Source: Azohydromonas caseinilytica
Lineage (GTDB): Bacteria > Pseudomonadota > Gammaproteobacteria > Burkholderiales > Burkholderiaceae_C
Reading direction: 5' to 3'
Length of the DNA: 64,000 bases
NCBI RefSeq assembly: GCF_012927045.1
Contig: NZ_JABBFW010000015.1
Location: forward strand, 1 to 64,000
The position numbers were made by a program, and so were the translations under genes. The stretch's first letter is position 1. The number at the start of each line of letters is the position of its first letter. This document shows, piece by piece, positions 17,245 to 26,247 of this stretch. The notes below the pieces were generated by a model. That model saw only the letters and a program-made list of their open reading frames with translations, searched no databases and was not told where the DNA came from.

Positions 17245-18576
17245 TCAGCGCTCGTGCCCCGCCGCCGTGCCCGCCCGCGCCAGCGCCGGCTGCGCCGCCG
17301 GCACGTGCATTTGCTTCCGGCCGCGCCCATAGCGCGCGACGCTCAGGCCGTCCATGCTGATCTCGGGCTCGCGTTCGCTGATGAGGTCGGCCATGACGCG
17401 GCCGGTGCCGGCGGCCATGGTCCAGCCCAGCGTGCCGTGGCCGGTGCTCAGGAACAGGTTGTCGATGTCGGTGCCGCCGACGATGGGCGTGCCGTCCGGC
17501 GTCATCGGCCGCAGGCCGGTCCAGAACTCGGCGCGCGCCACGTCGCCGCCGCGCGGGAACAGGTCGCTGACCACGAACTCCAGCGTGCGCCGCCGCGCCT
17601 CGGCCAGGCCCAGGTCGAAGCCCGAGAGCTGCGCCGTGCCGCCGACACGGATGCGCTCACCCAGCCGCGTCACCGCCACCTTGTGCGTCTCGTCCATCAC
17701 CGTCGATTCCGGCGCGCCGCCGGCGTCGGTGATGGGCACGGTGATGGAGTAGCCCTTGACCGGATACACCGGGATGTCAAGGCCCAGCGGCGCCAGCAGC
17801 GCCGGCGAGTAGCTGCCCAGCGCCACCACGTAGCGGTCGGCGCGCAGCACGCCGGCGTCGGTGTGCACGCCGGTGATGCGGCGGCCGATGCGCTCCAGGC
17901 CGCGAATGCCCACGCCGAAGCGGAACTGCGCGCCGTGGCCCTCGGCCATGCGCGCCAGCGCCTGCGTGAACTTGAAGCAGTCGCCGGTCTCGTCGCCGGG
18001 CAGGCGCAGCGCGCCCACGAACTTGTGCTGCGTGTCGGCCAGGCCGGGCTCGGCCTGCACGAAGCCGGCGCGGTCCAGCAGCTCGAAGGGCACGCCGTAC
18101 TGCTTCAGGATCTCGATGTCCGAGGCGGTGGCGTCGAGCTGCTTCTGGGTGCGGAACAGCTGCAGCGTGCCCTGCGCGCGCTCGTCGTAGCGGATACCCG
18201 TCTCCTCGCGCAGCGCGCGCAGGCAGTCACGGCTGTACTCGGCCAGGCGCACCATGCGGCTCTTGTTGAGGCGGTAGGCGTCCTCGGTGCAGTTGCGCAG
18301 CATCGCCAGCATCCAGCGCCACAGTGCCGGATCAAGCGAGGGCTTGATCACCAGCGGCCGGTGGTGCATCAGCAGCCACTTGATGGCCTTGAGCGGCACG
18401 CCCGGGCCGGCCCAGGGCGAGGAGTAGCCGGGCGAGACCTCGCCGGCATTGGCAAAGCTCGTCTCCAGCGCCGGACCGGGCTGCCGGTCCACCACCGTCA
18501 CCTCATGGCCGGAACGGGCGAGGTAATACGCCACCGAGGTCCCGATCACACCGCTGCCCAGCACCAATACCCGCAT
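17245..18576 (-). CDS. dadA: D-amino acid dehydrogenase, small subunit (DadA)
   Basis: The 443-residue FAD-dependent membrane-associated enzyme oxidises D-alanine and other D-amino acids to 2-oxoacids and ammonia, passing electrons to the respiratory chain. The dinucleotide-binding motif [16 protein letters not shown] lies at residues 5-20. [13 protein letters not shown] and, near the C-terminus, [15 protein letters not shown] are typical of DadA. The start at 18576 is fixed by the Rossmann strand MRVLVLG. It is the first gene of the dadA, symporter, alr set and is divergent from a TyrR-like activator with TyrR-box-like sites between. Confidence 0.95.
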   Translation of the reverse strand: MRVLVLGSGVIGTSVAYYLARSGHEVTVVDRQPGPALETSFANAGEVSPGYSSPWAGPGVPLKAIKWLLMHHRPLVIKPSLDPALWRWMLAMLRNCTEDAYRLNKSRMVRLAEYSRDCLRALREETGIRYDERAQGTLQLFRTQKQLDATASDIEILKQYGVPFELLDRAGFVQAEPGLADTQHKFVGALRLPGDETGDCFKFTQALARMAEGHGAQFRFGVGIRGLERIGRRITGVHTDAGVLRADRYVVALGSYSPALLAPLGLDIPVYPVKGYSITVPITDAGGAPESTVMDETHKVAVTRLGERIRVGGTAQLSGFDLGLAEARRRTLEFVVSDLFPRGGDVARAEFWTGLRPMTPDGTPIVGGTDIDNLFLSTGHGTLGWTMAAGTGRVMADLISEREPEISMDGLSVARYGRGRKQMHVPAAQPALARAGTAAGHER

Positions 18577-18712
18577 GTCCGTCGTCCTGTAGAGAAGAAG
18601 GGCGCCCCGAGGGGGACGCGTCACGCCTCCCTTCGCAATGGCCGTGCCAGAAATGAAAGTCCAAATAAATCAATGACTTAGCGCAATTCTCCAGCTGGGG
18701 TGCGGTAGTGGG

Positions 18713-18730
18713 TGTACGCGAATCGATACA
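18713..18730. promoter_or_regulatory. TyrR-box-like operator 1
   Basis: TGTACGCGAATCGATACA has the form TGTA-N10-TACA, the half-sites and spacing of the TyrR box (TGTAAA-N6-TTTACA), and extends to GGTGTA-N10-TACACC (18711-18732). It is in the middle of the dadA/regulator intergenic region. Confidence 0.55.
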
Positions 18731-18794
18731 CCGGCGGGGGAGCAAGGGTGTGCTGGACGGCAAAAAGGATTGATCGACAAGCACTTGGTGACGG

Positions 18795-18831
18795 TGTATC
18801 GGTTCCAATACGCTGTATTAGATTCAATACG
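18795..18831. promoter_or_regulatory. two tandem TyrR-box-like operators
   Basis: TGTATCGGTTCCAATACG (18795-18812) and TGTATTAGATTCAATACG (18814-18831) both read TGTA-N10-TACG and repeat with a 19-bp period. They end 9 bp before the ATG of the TyrR-like regulator, a position suited to autorepression. With site 1 they make three similar sites in 120 bp. Confidence 0.6.
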
Positions 18832-18840
18832 GCCCACGCC

Positions 18841-20376
18841 ATGCGCATCGATGTCGCCATTGCCGACCGGGTCGGCATCGCCCAGGAGATCCTCGCCAAG
18901 CTGGCACGGCGCGCGCTCAACGTGTCGGCGGTGGAGGTGGAGCCGCCGCATGTCTACATCGAGGCCCCGGCGCTGGACGCGGCCGGGCTGGAGCAGCTGC
19001 GGCGCGAGCTGCTGGAGGTGGCGGGCGTGGAGTCGGTGGACGTGCTGGCCATGTTGCCCGGCGTGCGGCGGCGCCTGTACCTGGACGCGCTGCTGGCGTC
19101 GCAGCAGGACCCGGTGCTGGCCGTGGATGCCGAGGGCGTCATCGTCGTGGCGAACGCCGCGGCCGTGGCGGCCAGCGGACTGCCGGAGCAGCGGCTGATC
19201 GGGCTGTCGCTCAAGGCGCTGTTGGGCGACGCGGCGCTGGTGGACGCGCTGCGCTCCGGTGGCGACCGGCTGCCGGCCCGCGAGGTGCACATCGCCGGCG
19301 AGCCCTTCATGCTGGACAGCGTGGCGCTGCGCGAGCCCGGCGGCATGGTGGCCGGCGCGGTGCTGACGCTGCATGCGCCGCACCGCATCGGCGAGCGGTT
19401 GAGCGCGCTGCAGAACTACAGCGCCGGTGGCTTCGAGACCATCCTGGGTCAGTCGCCGGCCATCCGGCAGCTCAAGCAGCGCGCGGCGCGCATGGCGCAG
19501 GTGGATGCGCCGCTGCTCATCCACGGCGAAACCGGCACCGGCAAGGAGCTGCTGGCCCATGCCTGCCACGCCAGCAGCCGGCGCCGTGGCGAACCCTTCT
19601 TCGCGCTCAACTGCGCGGCGCTGCCGGAGAACCTGGCCGAGAGCGAGCTGTTCGGCTATGCGCCGGGTGCGTTCACCGGCGCGCTGCGCGGCGGCAAGCC
19701 CGGGTTGCTGGAGCTGGCCGACGGCGGCACGGTGTTCCTGGACGAGGTGGGCGAGATGTCGCCCTACCTGCAGGCCAAGCTGCTGCGCTTCCTCAACGAC
19801 GGCAGCTTCCGCCGCGTGGGTGGCGACCGCGAGCTCAAGGCCGACGTGCGCATCATCAGCGCCACGCACCGCGCGCTGGAGCAGATGGCCGCGGCCGGCA
19901 GCTTCCGGCAAGACCTGCTCTTTCGTCTGGACGTGCTGCACCTGCAGGTGCCGCCGTTGCGCGAGCGCGTCGAGGACATCGTGCCGCTGGCCGAGGTGTT
20001 CCTCGCGCGAGCCTGTGCCCAGACCGGGCGGCCCACGGCGCGGCTGAGCGCCGCGGCCCGCGCCGCGCTGCTGGCCAATCCCTGGCCCGGCAACCTGCGC
20101 CAGCTGCAGAACGTGATCTTCCGCGCCGTGACCATGAGCGAGGCGGCGGTGATCGACGTGGGCGACCTGGAGCTGGCCGGGGCCGAGGCCGCCCCGGGCG
20201 CGCCGGCGCTGGAGGAGGTGGACAGCCTGGAGCAGGCGGTGGGGGCTTTCGAGAAGGCACTGCTGCAACGCCTCTATCCGCAGTTCCCGTCCACGCGCAA
20301 GCTGGCCGAGCGGCTGAAGGCCTCGCACTCGGCCATCGCGCAGCGGCTGCGCAGGTACGGCATCGGGGCGGGTTAG
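18841..20376 (+). CDS. TyrR/PhhR-like sigma-54-dependent activator
   Basis: The 511-residue regulator has the domain order of TyrR. An N-terminal ACT-like domain (residues 1-70, MRIDVAIADRVGIAQEILAK) is followed by a PAS domain (about 80-185), an AAA+ sigma-54 activator domain (about 200-430) and a TyrR-type C-terminal helix-turn-helix (KLAERLKASHSAIAQRLRRYG). Walker A GETGTGKE starts at residue 229. The sigma-54 contact loop GAFTGA is intact at 276-281, so unlike enteric TyrR it should act with sigma-54, like PhhR. The ATG at 18841 starts exactly at the ACT domain. It is divergent from dadA, and TyrR-like boxes lie between them, which suggests control of alanine or aromatic amino acid use. 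Confidence 0.9.
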   Translation: MRIDVAIADRVGIAQEILAKLARRALNVSAVEVEPPHVYIEAPALDAAGLEQLRRELLEVAGVESVDVLAMLPGVRRRLYLDALLASQQDPVLAVDAEGVIVVANAAAVAASGLPEQRLIGLSLKALLGDAALVDALRSGGDRLPAREVHIAGEPFMLDSVALREPGGMVAGAVLTLHAPHRIGERLSALQNYSAGGFETILGQSPAIRQLKQRAARMAQVDAPLLIHGETGTGKELLAHACHASSRRRGEPFFALNCAALPENLAESELFGYAPGAFTGALRGGKPGLLELADGGTVFLDEVGEMSPYLQAKLLRFLNDGSFRRVGGDRELKADVRIISATHRALEQMAAAGSFRQDLLFRLDVLHLQVPPLRERVEDIVPLAEVFLARACAQTGRPTARLSAAARAALLANPWPGNLRQLQNVIFRAVTMSEAAVIDVGDLELAGAEAAPGAPALEEVDSLEQAVGAFEKALLQRLYPQFPSTRKLAERLKASHSAIAQRLRRYGIGAG

Positions 20377-20440
20377 GCTTGGGCAGCGAATCTTCGTCTG
20401 CACAAGCGTCATTCCGACTCCACTGCGGTCGCGAAATGAT

Positions 20441-20533
20441 CCGTTCGCCCTGACCCTTCGATACCTCAGGGCAGGCTGCGATGGCGGCCGTACAGCAGCG
20501 GCCGTTCACCCTTCGATACCTCAGGGCGAACGG
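20441..20533. repeat. palindromic intergenic repeat, family B copy 1
   Basis: CCGTTCGCCCTGA (20441-20453) is inverted at 20521-20533 (TCAGGGCGAACGG). Inside, CCCTTCGATACCTCAGGGC occurs twice in direct orientation (20454-20472 and 20509-20527). It is related to the element at 30368-30437. It lies between the activator gene and the sensor kinase gene. Confidence 0.8.
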
Positions 20534-20578
20534 AGTCCTCGCTGAGCAGCAGAAAACGCAATCAGCCGGGGGATCTTC

Positions 20579-23305
20579 TTGTTCCACACCTTCATTGCCC
20601 ACGAGGGCGAAACCAGCGCCCGGGACCAGCGGCTGGTCCTGGGCCTGTGCGCCGCGCTGCTGTTCGGCGGCCTGGCGCTGCTGCCCCGGATCGCAACGCC
20701 GTGGACGCCCTTGCCGCACTTGTCGGGCCTCTACGCCGTCGCGGTGGCCATCGCGGACTTCCTGACCTATGCGCTGCTGCGCCACGAGGCGCGCGAGTCG
20801 CGGGCTGTGCGCGTGCTGGCGCTGGCCTACCTGTACGGCGGGCTGATGGCGCTGCTGCACCTGCTGCACTTTCCCGGCGCGGTGCTGCCCGGCCGGCCGG
20901 TGCTGGGCAGCGTGGATGGCGCCGTCGGCTGGCTGTACCAGGCCTGGCAGCTCGGCTTCATGGCGCTGCTGCTGTGGGGCGTGCGGACGCAGCAGCGCGC
21001 CGCGCCGGGCCAGGGCCGGCGCGGCCTGGGTGAGGCGGGCGTGGCGGCCGCCGTGCTGGGCCTGCTGACGCTGGCGCACCTGCCGGGGATGCCCAGCTAC
21101 TTCTCCGGCGCGCCCGGCGTGTTTCCGGCGGCGGGCCTGGCCCTGAGCCTGGCCGCCATCGGGGCGGCCCTGCTGGCCGTCGGGCTGATCCTGCGCGGGC
21201 GGCTGCTGTCCGACCCGCTGTACCTGGGGCTGTGCGTGGTGCTGTGGGGCAACGCCATCGGCCTGGGCCTGCAGGTCGTGGCCGGCCAGCGCTACACCGC
21301 CGGCTGGTACCTGGGGCGCATCGAGCATGCGCTGAGCTCACTGGTGCTGCTGGTGCTGCTGCTCAAGTACTTCGTGCGGCTGCAGGTCGAGGCGCGCTTC
21401 CGGGCCATTGCCGACAGCGCGCCGGTGCTGATCTGGCAGGCCGATGCCAACAGCACGGTCTTCGTGAACGAGGAGTACGCGCGCTTCGTTGGCAAGCCCG
21501 CGGCGCGGCTGCTGGGCATGGGCTGGGCCGAGGCGATCCACCCGGGCGACGCGGCGGCCTACCTGGCCGCCTACCAGGCAGCCTACGAGCGGCGCGCCCG
21601 CTTCGAGGCGCAGTTCCGGCTGCGTCGGCAGGACGGCGAGTACCGCTGGCTCAAGACCGTGGGGCTGCCGCAGGCCGAGCGCGACGGGCGCTTCGGCGGC
21701 TACGTGGGCTCGTCCTTCGACGTCACCGACATGAAGCGCGCCGAGGAGGCGCTGCGCGCCAGCGAGGAGTGGTTCCGCGAGGTGGCGGATGCCGCACCCG
21801 CGATCCTGTGGGTCACCGATGCCCAGGGCCTGTGCACCTTCCTGTCGCGCCGCTGGCGCGAGCTCACCGGCCAGCCGGCCGAGGCCGTGCTCGGCCTGGG
21901 CTGGGTGCGTGCCGTGCATCCCGAGGACCAGGTCGCCGTCGAAGCCCGCTTCAAGGACGCGCTGGCACGCCGGGAACCCTTCGAGCTGGACTACCGCGTG
22001 CGCACCGCCGACGGCGGCTGGCGCTGGTGCATCGACCTGGGCGTGCCGCGCCTGGACCCGCAGGGCCGCTTCCTCGGCTACGTCGGCAGCGTGGTGGACA
22101 TCACCGAGCGCAAGCAGGCCGAGATGGAGAACTCGCGGCTCAATGCCGCGCTGCAGGAAGCCGACCGGCGCAAGGACGATTTCCTGGCCACGCTGGCGCA
22201 CGAGCTGCGCAACCCGCTGGCACCGCTGCGCACCGGCCTGGAGATCCTGCGCCGCGCCCCCGACAGCGCCGCGGCGCAGCGGGCGCTGCCGATGATGCAG
22301 CGTCAGCTCACGCACATCGTGCGGCTGATCGACGACCTGATGGACGTGGCCCGCATCACGCAGGGGCGGCTGGCCCTGCAGCCCGTGCCGCTGGACCTGC
22401 GCCGCATCGTGGGCGATGCCGTCGAGGCGCACCAGGGCCAGGTCGAGGCCGCCGGGCAGCGCTTGGGCGTGGTACTGCCGCCCGAGGCCGTGCCGGTGCG
22501 CGGCGACGCGACGCGGCTGGGCCAGGCCATCGGCAACCTGCTGGGCAATGCCAGCAAGTACTCGCCGCCGGGCAGCGCCATCGAGGTGTCGCTGAGCGTG
22601 CGGGGCGCGGCCACGGCGCTGGTGGAGGTGCGCGACAGCGGCCTGGGCCTGCCGCGGGAGCGCATCGAGACGGCCTTCGAGCGCTTCAGCACGCTCAACC
22701 GCGAGCTGCAGCGGCTCCAGCCGGGCCTGGGCATCGGGCTGTCGGTGGTGCGCAGCCTGGTGGAGATGCATGGCGGGCGCGCCTGGGCGCACAGCGAGGG
22801 GCTGGGCCACGGTGCCTCGTTCTACGTGGAGCTGCCCCTGCTGCCGTCCGGCGAGCCGGCGTCAGCGGGTGAAGGCGTCGAGGCCCGGCTGCAGCCGCTG
22901 GCCGTGCTGCTGGTCGATGACAACCGCGATGCCGCCGAGCTGCTGGGCGAGGAGCTGCGCCTGGACGGCCACCGGGTGGCCGTCGTGCACGACCCGCACG
23001 TGGCCGTGGCGGCCGCGTGCCGGCACCGGCCGGACGTGGTCTTCCTGGACATCGCCATGCCGGGGCTGGACGGCTACGAGGTGGCGCGGCGGCTGCGCGC
23101 GGTGCCCGAGCTGCGGCAGGTTCTGCTGGTGGCGCTGACCGGCTTCGGCGGGCGCGAGGACCGCGGGCGCGTCAAGGCCGCCGGCTTCGACGCGCACCTG
23201 GTCAAGCCGGCCAGCGCGGCGCAGATCGGCGCGCTGCTGCGGCAGCGGGCGCGCCGGGAGGCGGCCGATGGAACGGGGCGGCCCAGCGCGGCGCCGGCGT
23301 CGTAG
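20579..23305 (+). CDS. MASE4-type hybrid sensor histidine kinase
   Basis: The 908-residue protein has a membrane sensor part with seven or so hydrophobic segments (about residues 20-265, resembling MASE4) and two PAS domains (about 275-390 and 400-515). A HisKA domain follows with phospho-acceptor His541 in LAHELRNPLAPL, then an HATPase domain (NLLGNASKYS, DSGLGLPRERIE, GLGIGLSVVRSLVE) and a C-terminal receiver with Asp824 in VVFLDIAMPGLDGYEVA. It should autophosphorylate and relay to its own receiver. The start appears to be TTG at 20579, preceded by GGGGGA; no ATG is nearby. No separate response regulator is adjacent. The sensed signal is unknown. Confidence 0.85.
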   Translation: MFHTFIAHEGETSARDQRLVLGLCAALLFGGLALLPRIATPWTPLPHLSGLYAVAVAIADFLTYALLRHEARESRAVRVLALAYLYGGLMALLHLLHFPGAVLPGRPVLGSVDGAVGWLYQAWQLGFMALLLWGVRTQQRAAPGQGRRGLGEAGVAAAVLGLLTLAHLPGMPSYFSGAPGVFPAAGLALSLAAIGAALLAVGLILRGRLLSDPLYLGLCVVLWGNAIGLGLQVVAGQRYTAGWYLGRIEHALSSLVLLVLLLKYFVRLQVEARFRAIADSAPVLIWQADANSTVFVNEEYARFVGKPAARLLGMGWAEAIHPGDAAAYLAAYQAAYERRARFEAQFRLRRQDGEYRWLKTVGLPQAERDGRFGGYVGSSFDVTDMKRAEEALRASEEWFREVADAAPAILWVTDAQGLCTFLSRRWRELTGQPAEAVLGLGWVRAVHPEDQVAVEARFKDALARREPFELDYRVRTADGGWRWCIDLGVPRLDPQGRFLGYVGSVVDITERKQAEMENSRLNAALQEADRRKDDFLATLAHELRNPLAPLRTGLEILRRAPDSAAAQRALPMMQRQLTHIVRLIDDLMDVARITQGRLALQPVPLDLRRIVGDAVEAHQGQVEAAGQRLGVVLPPEAVPVRGDATRLGQAIGNLLGNASKYSPPGSAIEVSLSVRGAATALVEVRDSGLGLPRERIETAFERFSTLNRELQRLQPGLGIGLSVVRSLVEMHGGRAWAHSEGLGHGASFYVELPLLPSGEPASAGEGVEARLQPLAVLLVDDNRDAAELLGEELRLDGHRVAVVHDPHVAVAAACRHRPDVVFLDIAMPGLDGYEVARRLRAVPELRQVLLVALTGFGGREDRGRVKAAGFDAHLVKPASAAQIGALLRQRARREAADGTGRPSAAPAS

Positions 23306-23384
23306 AGGCACAGGCAGGCCCAGGCGGATTTGAGGCGTTGCGCCGAAGTACGGGCGTCTCCAACTCCTCGGCCCATGAAGTGGC

Positions 23385-23462
23385 AGAGGGGCAGGGATGA
23401 GGGCCTGACGCTGGCGCGTGGCTTCGCGGTCTTGAGGCTGCAACCCTCACCCCTGCCCCTCT
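23385..23462. repeat. inverted intergenic repeat, family C
   Basis: AGAGGGGCAGGGATGAGGG (23385-23403) and CCCTCACCCCTGCCCCTCT (23444-23462) are inverted copies with one mismatch and a 40-bp centre. This is another REP-like element between genes. Confidence 0.7.
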
Positions 23463-23510
23463 CCCGCGCTGCGGGCGAGCGGAAACCGGCGGCGCGGCGT
23501 GCGGAAGCAA

Positions 23511-23537
23511 GCGGGATAGGCGGGATAGGCGGAATGG
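23511..23537. repeat. three tandem 9-bp units
   Basis: GCGGGATAG occurs twice in tandem (23511-23528) followed by a variant GCGGAATGG (23529-23537). It lies in the non-coding gap 23306-23574 after the kinase gene. Confidence 0.6.
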
Positions 23538-23574
23538 GCGGCCAAGCCGGCTGCGTGGGACGAGCCCACTCCTC

Positions 23575-24189
23575 CTAGAACGCCGGGTCCGCCTCTCCCG
23601 CTGCCGCCCGCAGCGCCCGCGCCAACACCTCCTTGTTCTGCGCGCCCGGGTACAGGCGCCGACCGATCATGAAGGTGGGCACGGCCGTCACGCCCATGGC
23701 GCGCGCCTGGGCCAGCGCGCGCGCATGCGCCTCACGGTAGCGGCGCTGCGCCAGCGCCTCGCCGAACGCGGCTTCATCCAACCCCACCTCGCCGGCGAGC
23801 CGGGCCAGCACCTCGGGCTGGCCGATGTCCTGGTCCTCCTGGAAGAAGGCGCGCAGCACGCGGTCGTTGTACTCGGAGCCCTTGCCCTGCTCGCGCGCGA
23901 ACTGGTAGCCCTCCCAGGCCAGCGCGGTGTAGGGCTGGGGCGAGACGCTGGGCAGCCGCAGCTTCACGCCGTGGCGCTCGGCCAGCGGGTACACCGACTG
24001 CGGCCACACCCGCTGCAGGTAGCCCTCCTCGGGCCGCAGCGTCGGCGTCGGCCAGGGGCGCAACTCGAAAGGCATCCAGTCGATGTGCACGTCCAGGCCG
24101 GACTCGCGCACCGCCTCCAGCAGCGGCTGCTCCGCGATCATGCAGAACGGACAGACGAAGTCCGACCAGACCTTGACTTCCACGCCCAT
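23575..24189 (-). CDS. DsbA-family (FrnE-like) cytoplasmic oxidoreductase
   Basis: The 204-residue protein has a thioredoxin fold with an inserted helical domain. The redox motif CPFC is at residues 14-17 of a cytosolic-type start (MGVEVKVWSDFVCPFC), and the cis-Pro loop is GVTAVPTFMIG. There is no signal peptide, as in the FrnE branch of DsbA-like proteins, which act as cytoplasmic disulfide oxidoreductases or in polyketide and stress pathways. AGGAGG precedes the ATG at 24189. It ends a minus-strand run of genes beginning near 27404. Confidence 0.87.
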   Translation of the reverse strand: MGVEVKVWSDFVCPFCMIAEQPLLEAVRESGLDVHIDWMPFELRPWPTPTLRPEEGYLQRVWPQSVYPLAERHGVKLRLPSVSPQPYTALAWEGYQFAREQGKGSEYNDRVLRAFFQEDQDIGQPEVLARLAGEVGLDEAAFGEALAQRRYREAHARALAQARAMGVTAVPTFMIGRRLYPGAQNKEVLARALRAAAGEADPAF

Positions 24190-24276
24190 GCCCGATGCCT
24201 CCTGCTGTGGGCCACCGTGCCCGTGGCAGCTTTGGGGCAAGGCGGGCGCCCACTCAGGCCGGGCGGGAGGCGGGCT

Positions 24277-24792
24277 TCAGTCGATGTACCAGGCCCACTC
24301 GATGGCCGTGACCTTGCCCTGGCGCACGATGAAGCGCAGCTGGTCGCTGTCCGGGCGGTCCGGCCCCAGGCGGTAAGCCAGCGCGGCCGGGTCGCGCAGC
24401 GTGGGCGGGCCCAGCCGCTTCAGCACCTCGGCTTCGGAAGCGCCCACCTGCAGCCCCGCGGGCAGCGCCGGATGCGGGCCCGTCATGCGCACGCCCACCG
24501 GCAGCAGCTTGGGCGGCTGCGTGGTCCTGGCCTCGTACACGGTCGCCACCCAGCCGGGACAGTGCGTCTCGATCACCTCGTCCATGACCTTGGGGTCGTG
24601 GGCATTGGGCTGCCGCTGGCGCTCCACGCGCAGCGGCGTCTCGCAGGGGCGTTCCGTGATGTGCCAACCCACGGCTTCAAGCTGCTCGATGGGCAGCTTC
24701 GGCGCGGGACGGCTGGCGCAACCGGCAACCAGGGCCACGGCCAGCAGCAGGCCGACATGGGCTCGGCGGAGACGGTGCGGGCGCGGGTCCAT
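24277..24792 (-). CDS. putative lipoprotein of unknown function
   Basis: The 171-residue exported lipoprotein has a basic start (MDPRPHRLRR), a hydrophobic stretch and the lipobox LVAGC. The mature part contains the segment GLQVGASEAEVLKRLGPP, which resembles the start of a SmpA/BamE-like repeat, and paired cysteines (RPCETPLR and THCPGW) that could form a disulfide. I do not recognise the family beyond that. The start at 24792 gives a normal lipoprotein signal; ATG codons at 24840 and 24852 are alternatives. Confidence 0.65.
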   Translation of the reverse strand: MDPRPHRLRRAHVGLLLAVALVAGCASRPAPKLPIEQLEAVGWHITERPCETPLRVERQRQPNAHDPKVMDEVIETHCPGWVATVYEARTTQPPKLLPVGVRMTGPHPALPAGLQVGASEAEVLKRLGPPTLRDPAALAYRLGPDRPDSDQLRFIVRQGKVTAIEWAWYID

Positions 24793-24874
24793 GGACGGCC
24801 GCACCGGGCTTTTCAGGTGAGCTTCGCTGTTGATGCGCATGCGGCGAAGCATACGTGGCGCTCATCGGGGGCCC

Positions 24875-26247
24875 TCAGCGCAGCCGCACGCCGTCCGGCT
24901 CGAAGGCGATGGGCAGGGCCAGCAACGCCCTGAAGCGCTTGTAGCCCGCCGCGCCGGGAAAGAAGGCGTGCAGGAACAGCAGCGGCTGCCCGTCCGGGCC
25001 CGGCGCCACCGAGGGGTGGCCGGGGCCGGCCCAGTCCGGCGTCGAGGTCAGCAGCGGCCCGGGCTGCTTGCGGTACGGGCCCAGCGGCGCGTCGGCCACG
25101 GCCACGCCGATGCCGTAGTCGGCGGTCGAGAAGTCGTTGCCGCCATGGAACAGGTAGAAGCGCCCCGCGTGCTCGCTGACCCACACGCCTTCGACCAGGT
25201 GCGCCTCCCAGTCCTGGTCGTTGCGCAGCACCACCCGCCGCTCGCCCACCAGTGCATGCCCGTCGGGCGACAGGCGCTGGCCGAAGATGGGGGTGCTCAT
25301 GGCGCCCAGGATGTCGTCGATGGCCCCTGCCGTGGCCGCTTCGACCGCGTCCCGGGCCTGCGCCAGCCGCCGCCTGAAACCGGCCCAGTCGGCGGTGACG
25401 GCCTCGATCAGCGTCTGCAGTGTGAAGAAGCGCTCCATGGGCGCGCAGGCCTCGGCCCAGGGCTGCAGCGCGGCGGCGAGGCGGGCGGTGCGGCGGTCCT
25501 CCTCGGTGAGGAACAGTTCATTTACCCGCTCAGGCTCGGCCCGCAGCAGCGCCGCCAGGCGGCGCGGCCAGTGGTCGTTGGCGTCCTCCTTCCAGAACAG
25601 GTAGGCCTCGTCGGCCGAGCACACCAGCAGGTGCGGGTCGATGACGTTGCCCGTGAGCAGCGGCGCCGGGTCGGGCGTGAAAGGGCCGTCCGGCGCGGCG
25701 GCGCGGGCCAGGCCGATGGCGAAGTCGCCGCCGGCGCGCTGGCGGGCGCAGAAGCAGACGCGGGATTCATCGGGGAAGCGGTGCAGCTCCGGCGCCCAGA
25801 AATCGCCACCTTCCGCGCCGCTCAGCGCCCAGGCGGGCGCGTGTCCGCGCGGGAAGACGAAGCCCGCCGGCTCCCAGTGCTCCAGCTGCCGGGCGCGCAG
25901 GATGGGGAAGGCGTCGGGCGCGTCGTTGGAGGTGACGACGGCCCAATAGCCGTCTCCACCTTCAGCACCGCCGGGTCGCCATAGCCGTAGAGGATGCGCG
26001 GCGAGAGGTTGTCAACGATCAGGGCCTGGAAGCGGGCGCTCCCCGTGGGCGGCGCGGCCGGGCGGCGGTTCAGCGGCAGCCGGGTGCCGAAGTCCCGGGC
26101 CAGGGCGGCGTGCCAGTCGAGGTAGGCCGGGTGGGAGGCTTCGGGGAGCCGGTAGTCGCGGCAGGTGCCGTCGGGTCCGGTCACGAGGAAGCGGCGTGCG
26201 TTGCTTTCGGTGCTGACCTCGATGCGGTAGGCGTCCATACGCGTCAT
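24875..26247 (-). pseudogene. GH43-like glycoside hydrolase gene with a single frameshift
   Basis: Two reading frames together encode a complete protein of about 457 residues. Frame 1 runs from the ATG at 26247 (MTRMDAYRIEVSTESNARRF) to ILYGYGDPAVLKVE. At 25954-25957 the frame must change by one base (GTGGAGACGG where GTGGAGGACGG would be in frame). Frame 2 then continues DGYWAVVTSND, FWAPELHRF, NVIDPHLLVCSADEAYLFW and HLVEGVWV to the stop at 24875. These match the five-bladed GH43 family; the likely base, transition-state Asp and acid Glu are all present. Without the shift, frame 1 ends at 25822. The ATG overlaps the stop of the upstream phosphoesterase (ATGA). It is either a very recent pseudogene, a sequencing error or a frameshifted gene. 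Confidence 0.8.

Noticed and set aside
20441-20533. Short repeats as a CRISPR array
   Set aside because: There are only two direct units, with palindromic context and no regular spacers. They fit REP-like elements, and no cas gene is in the window.
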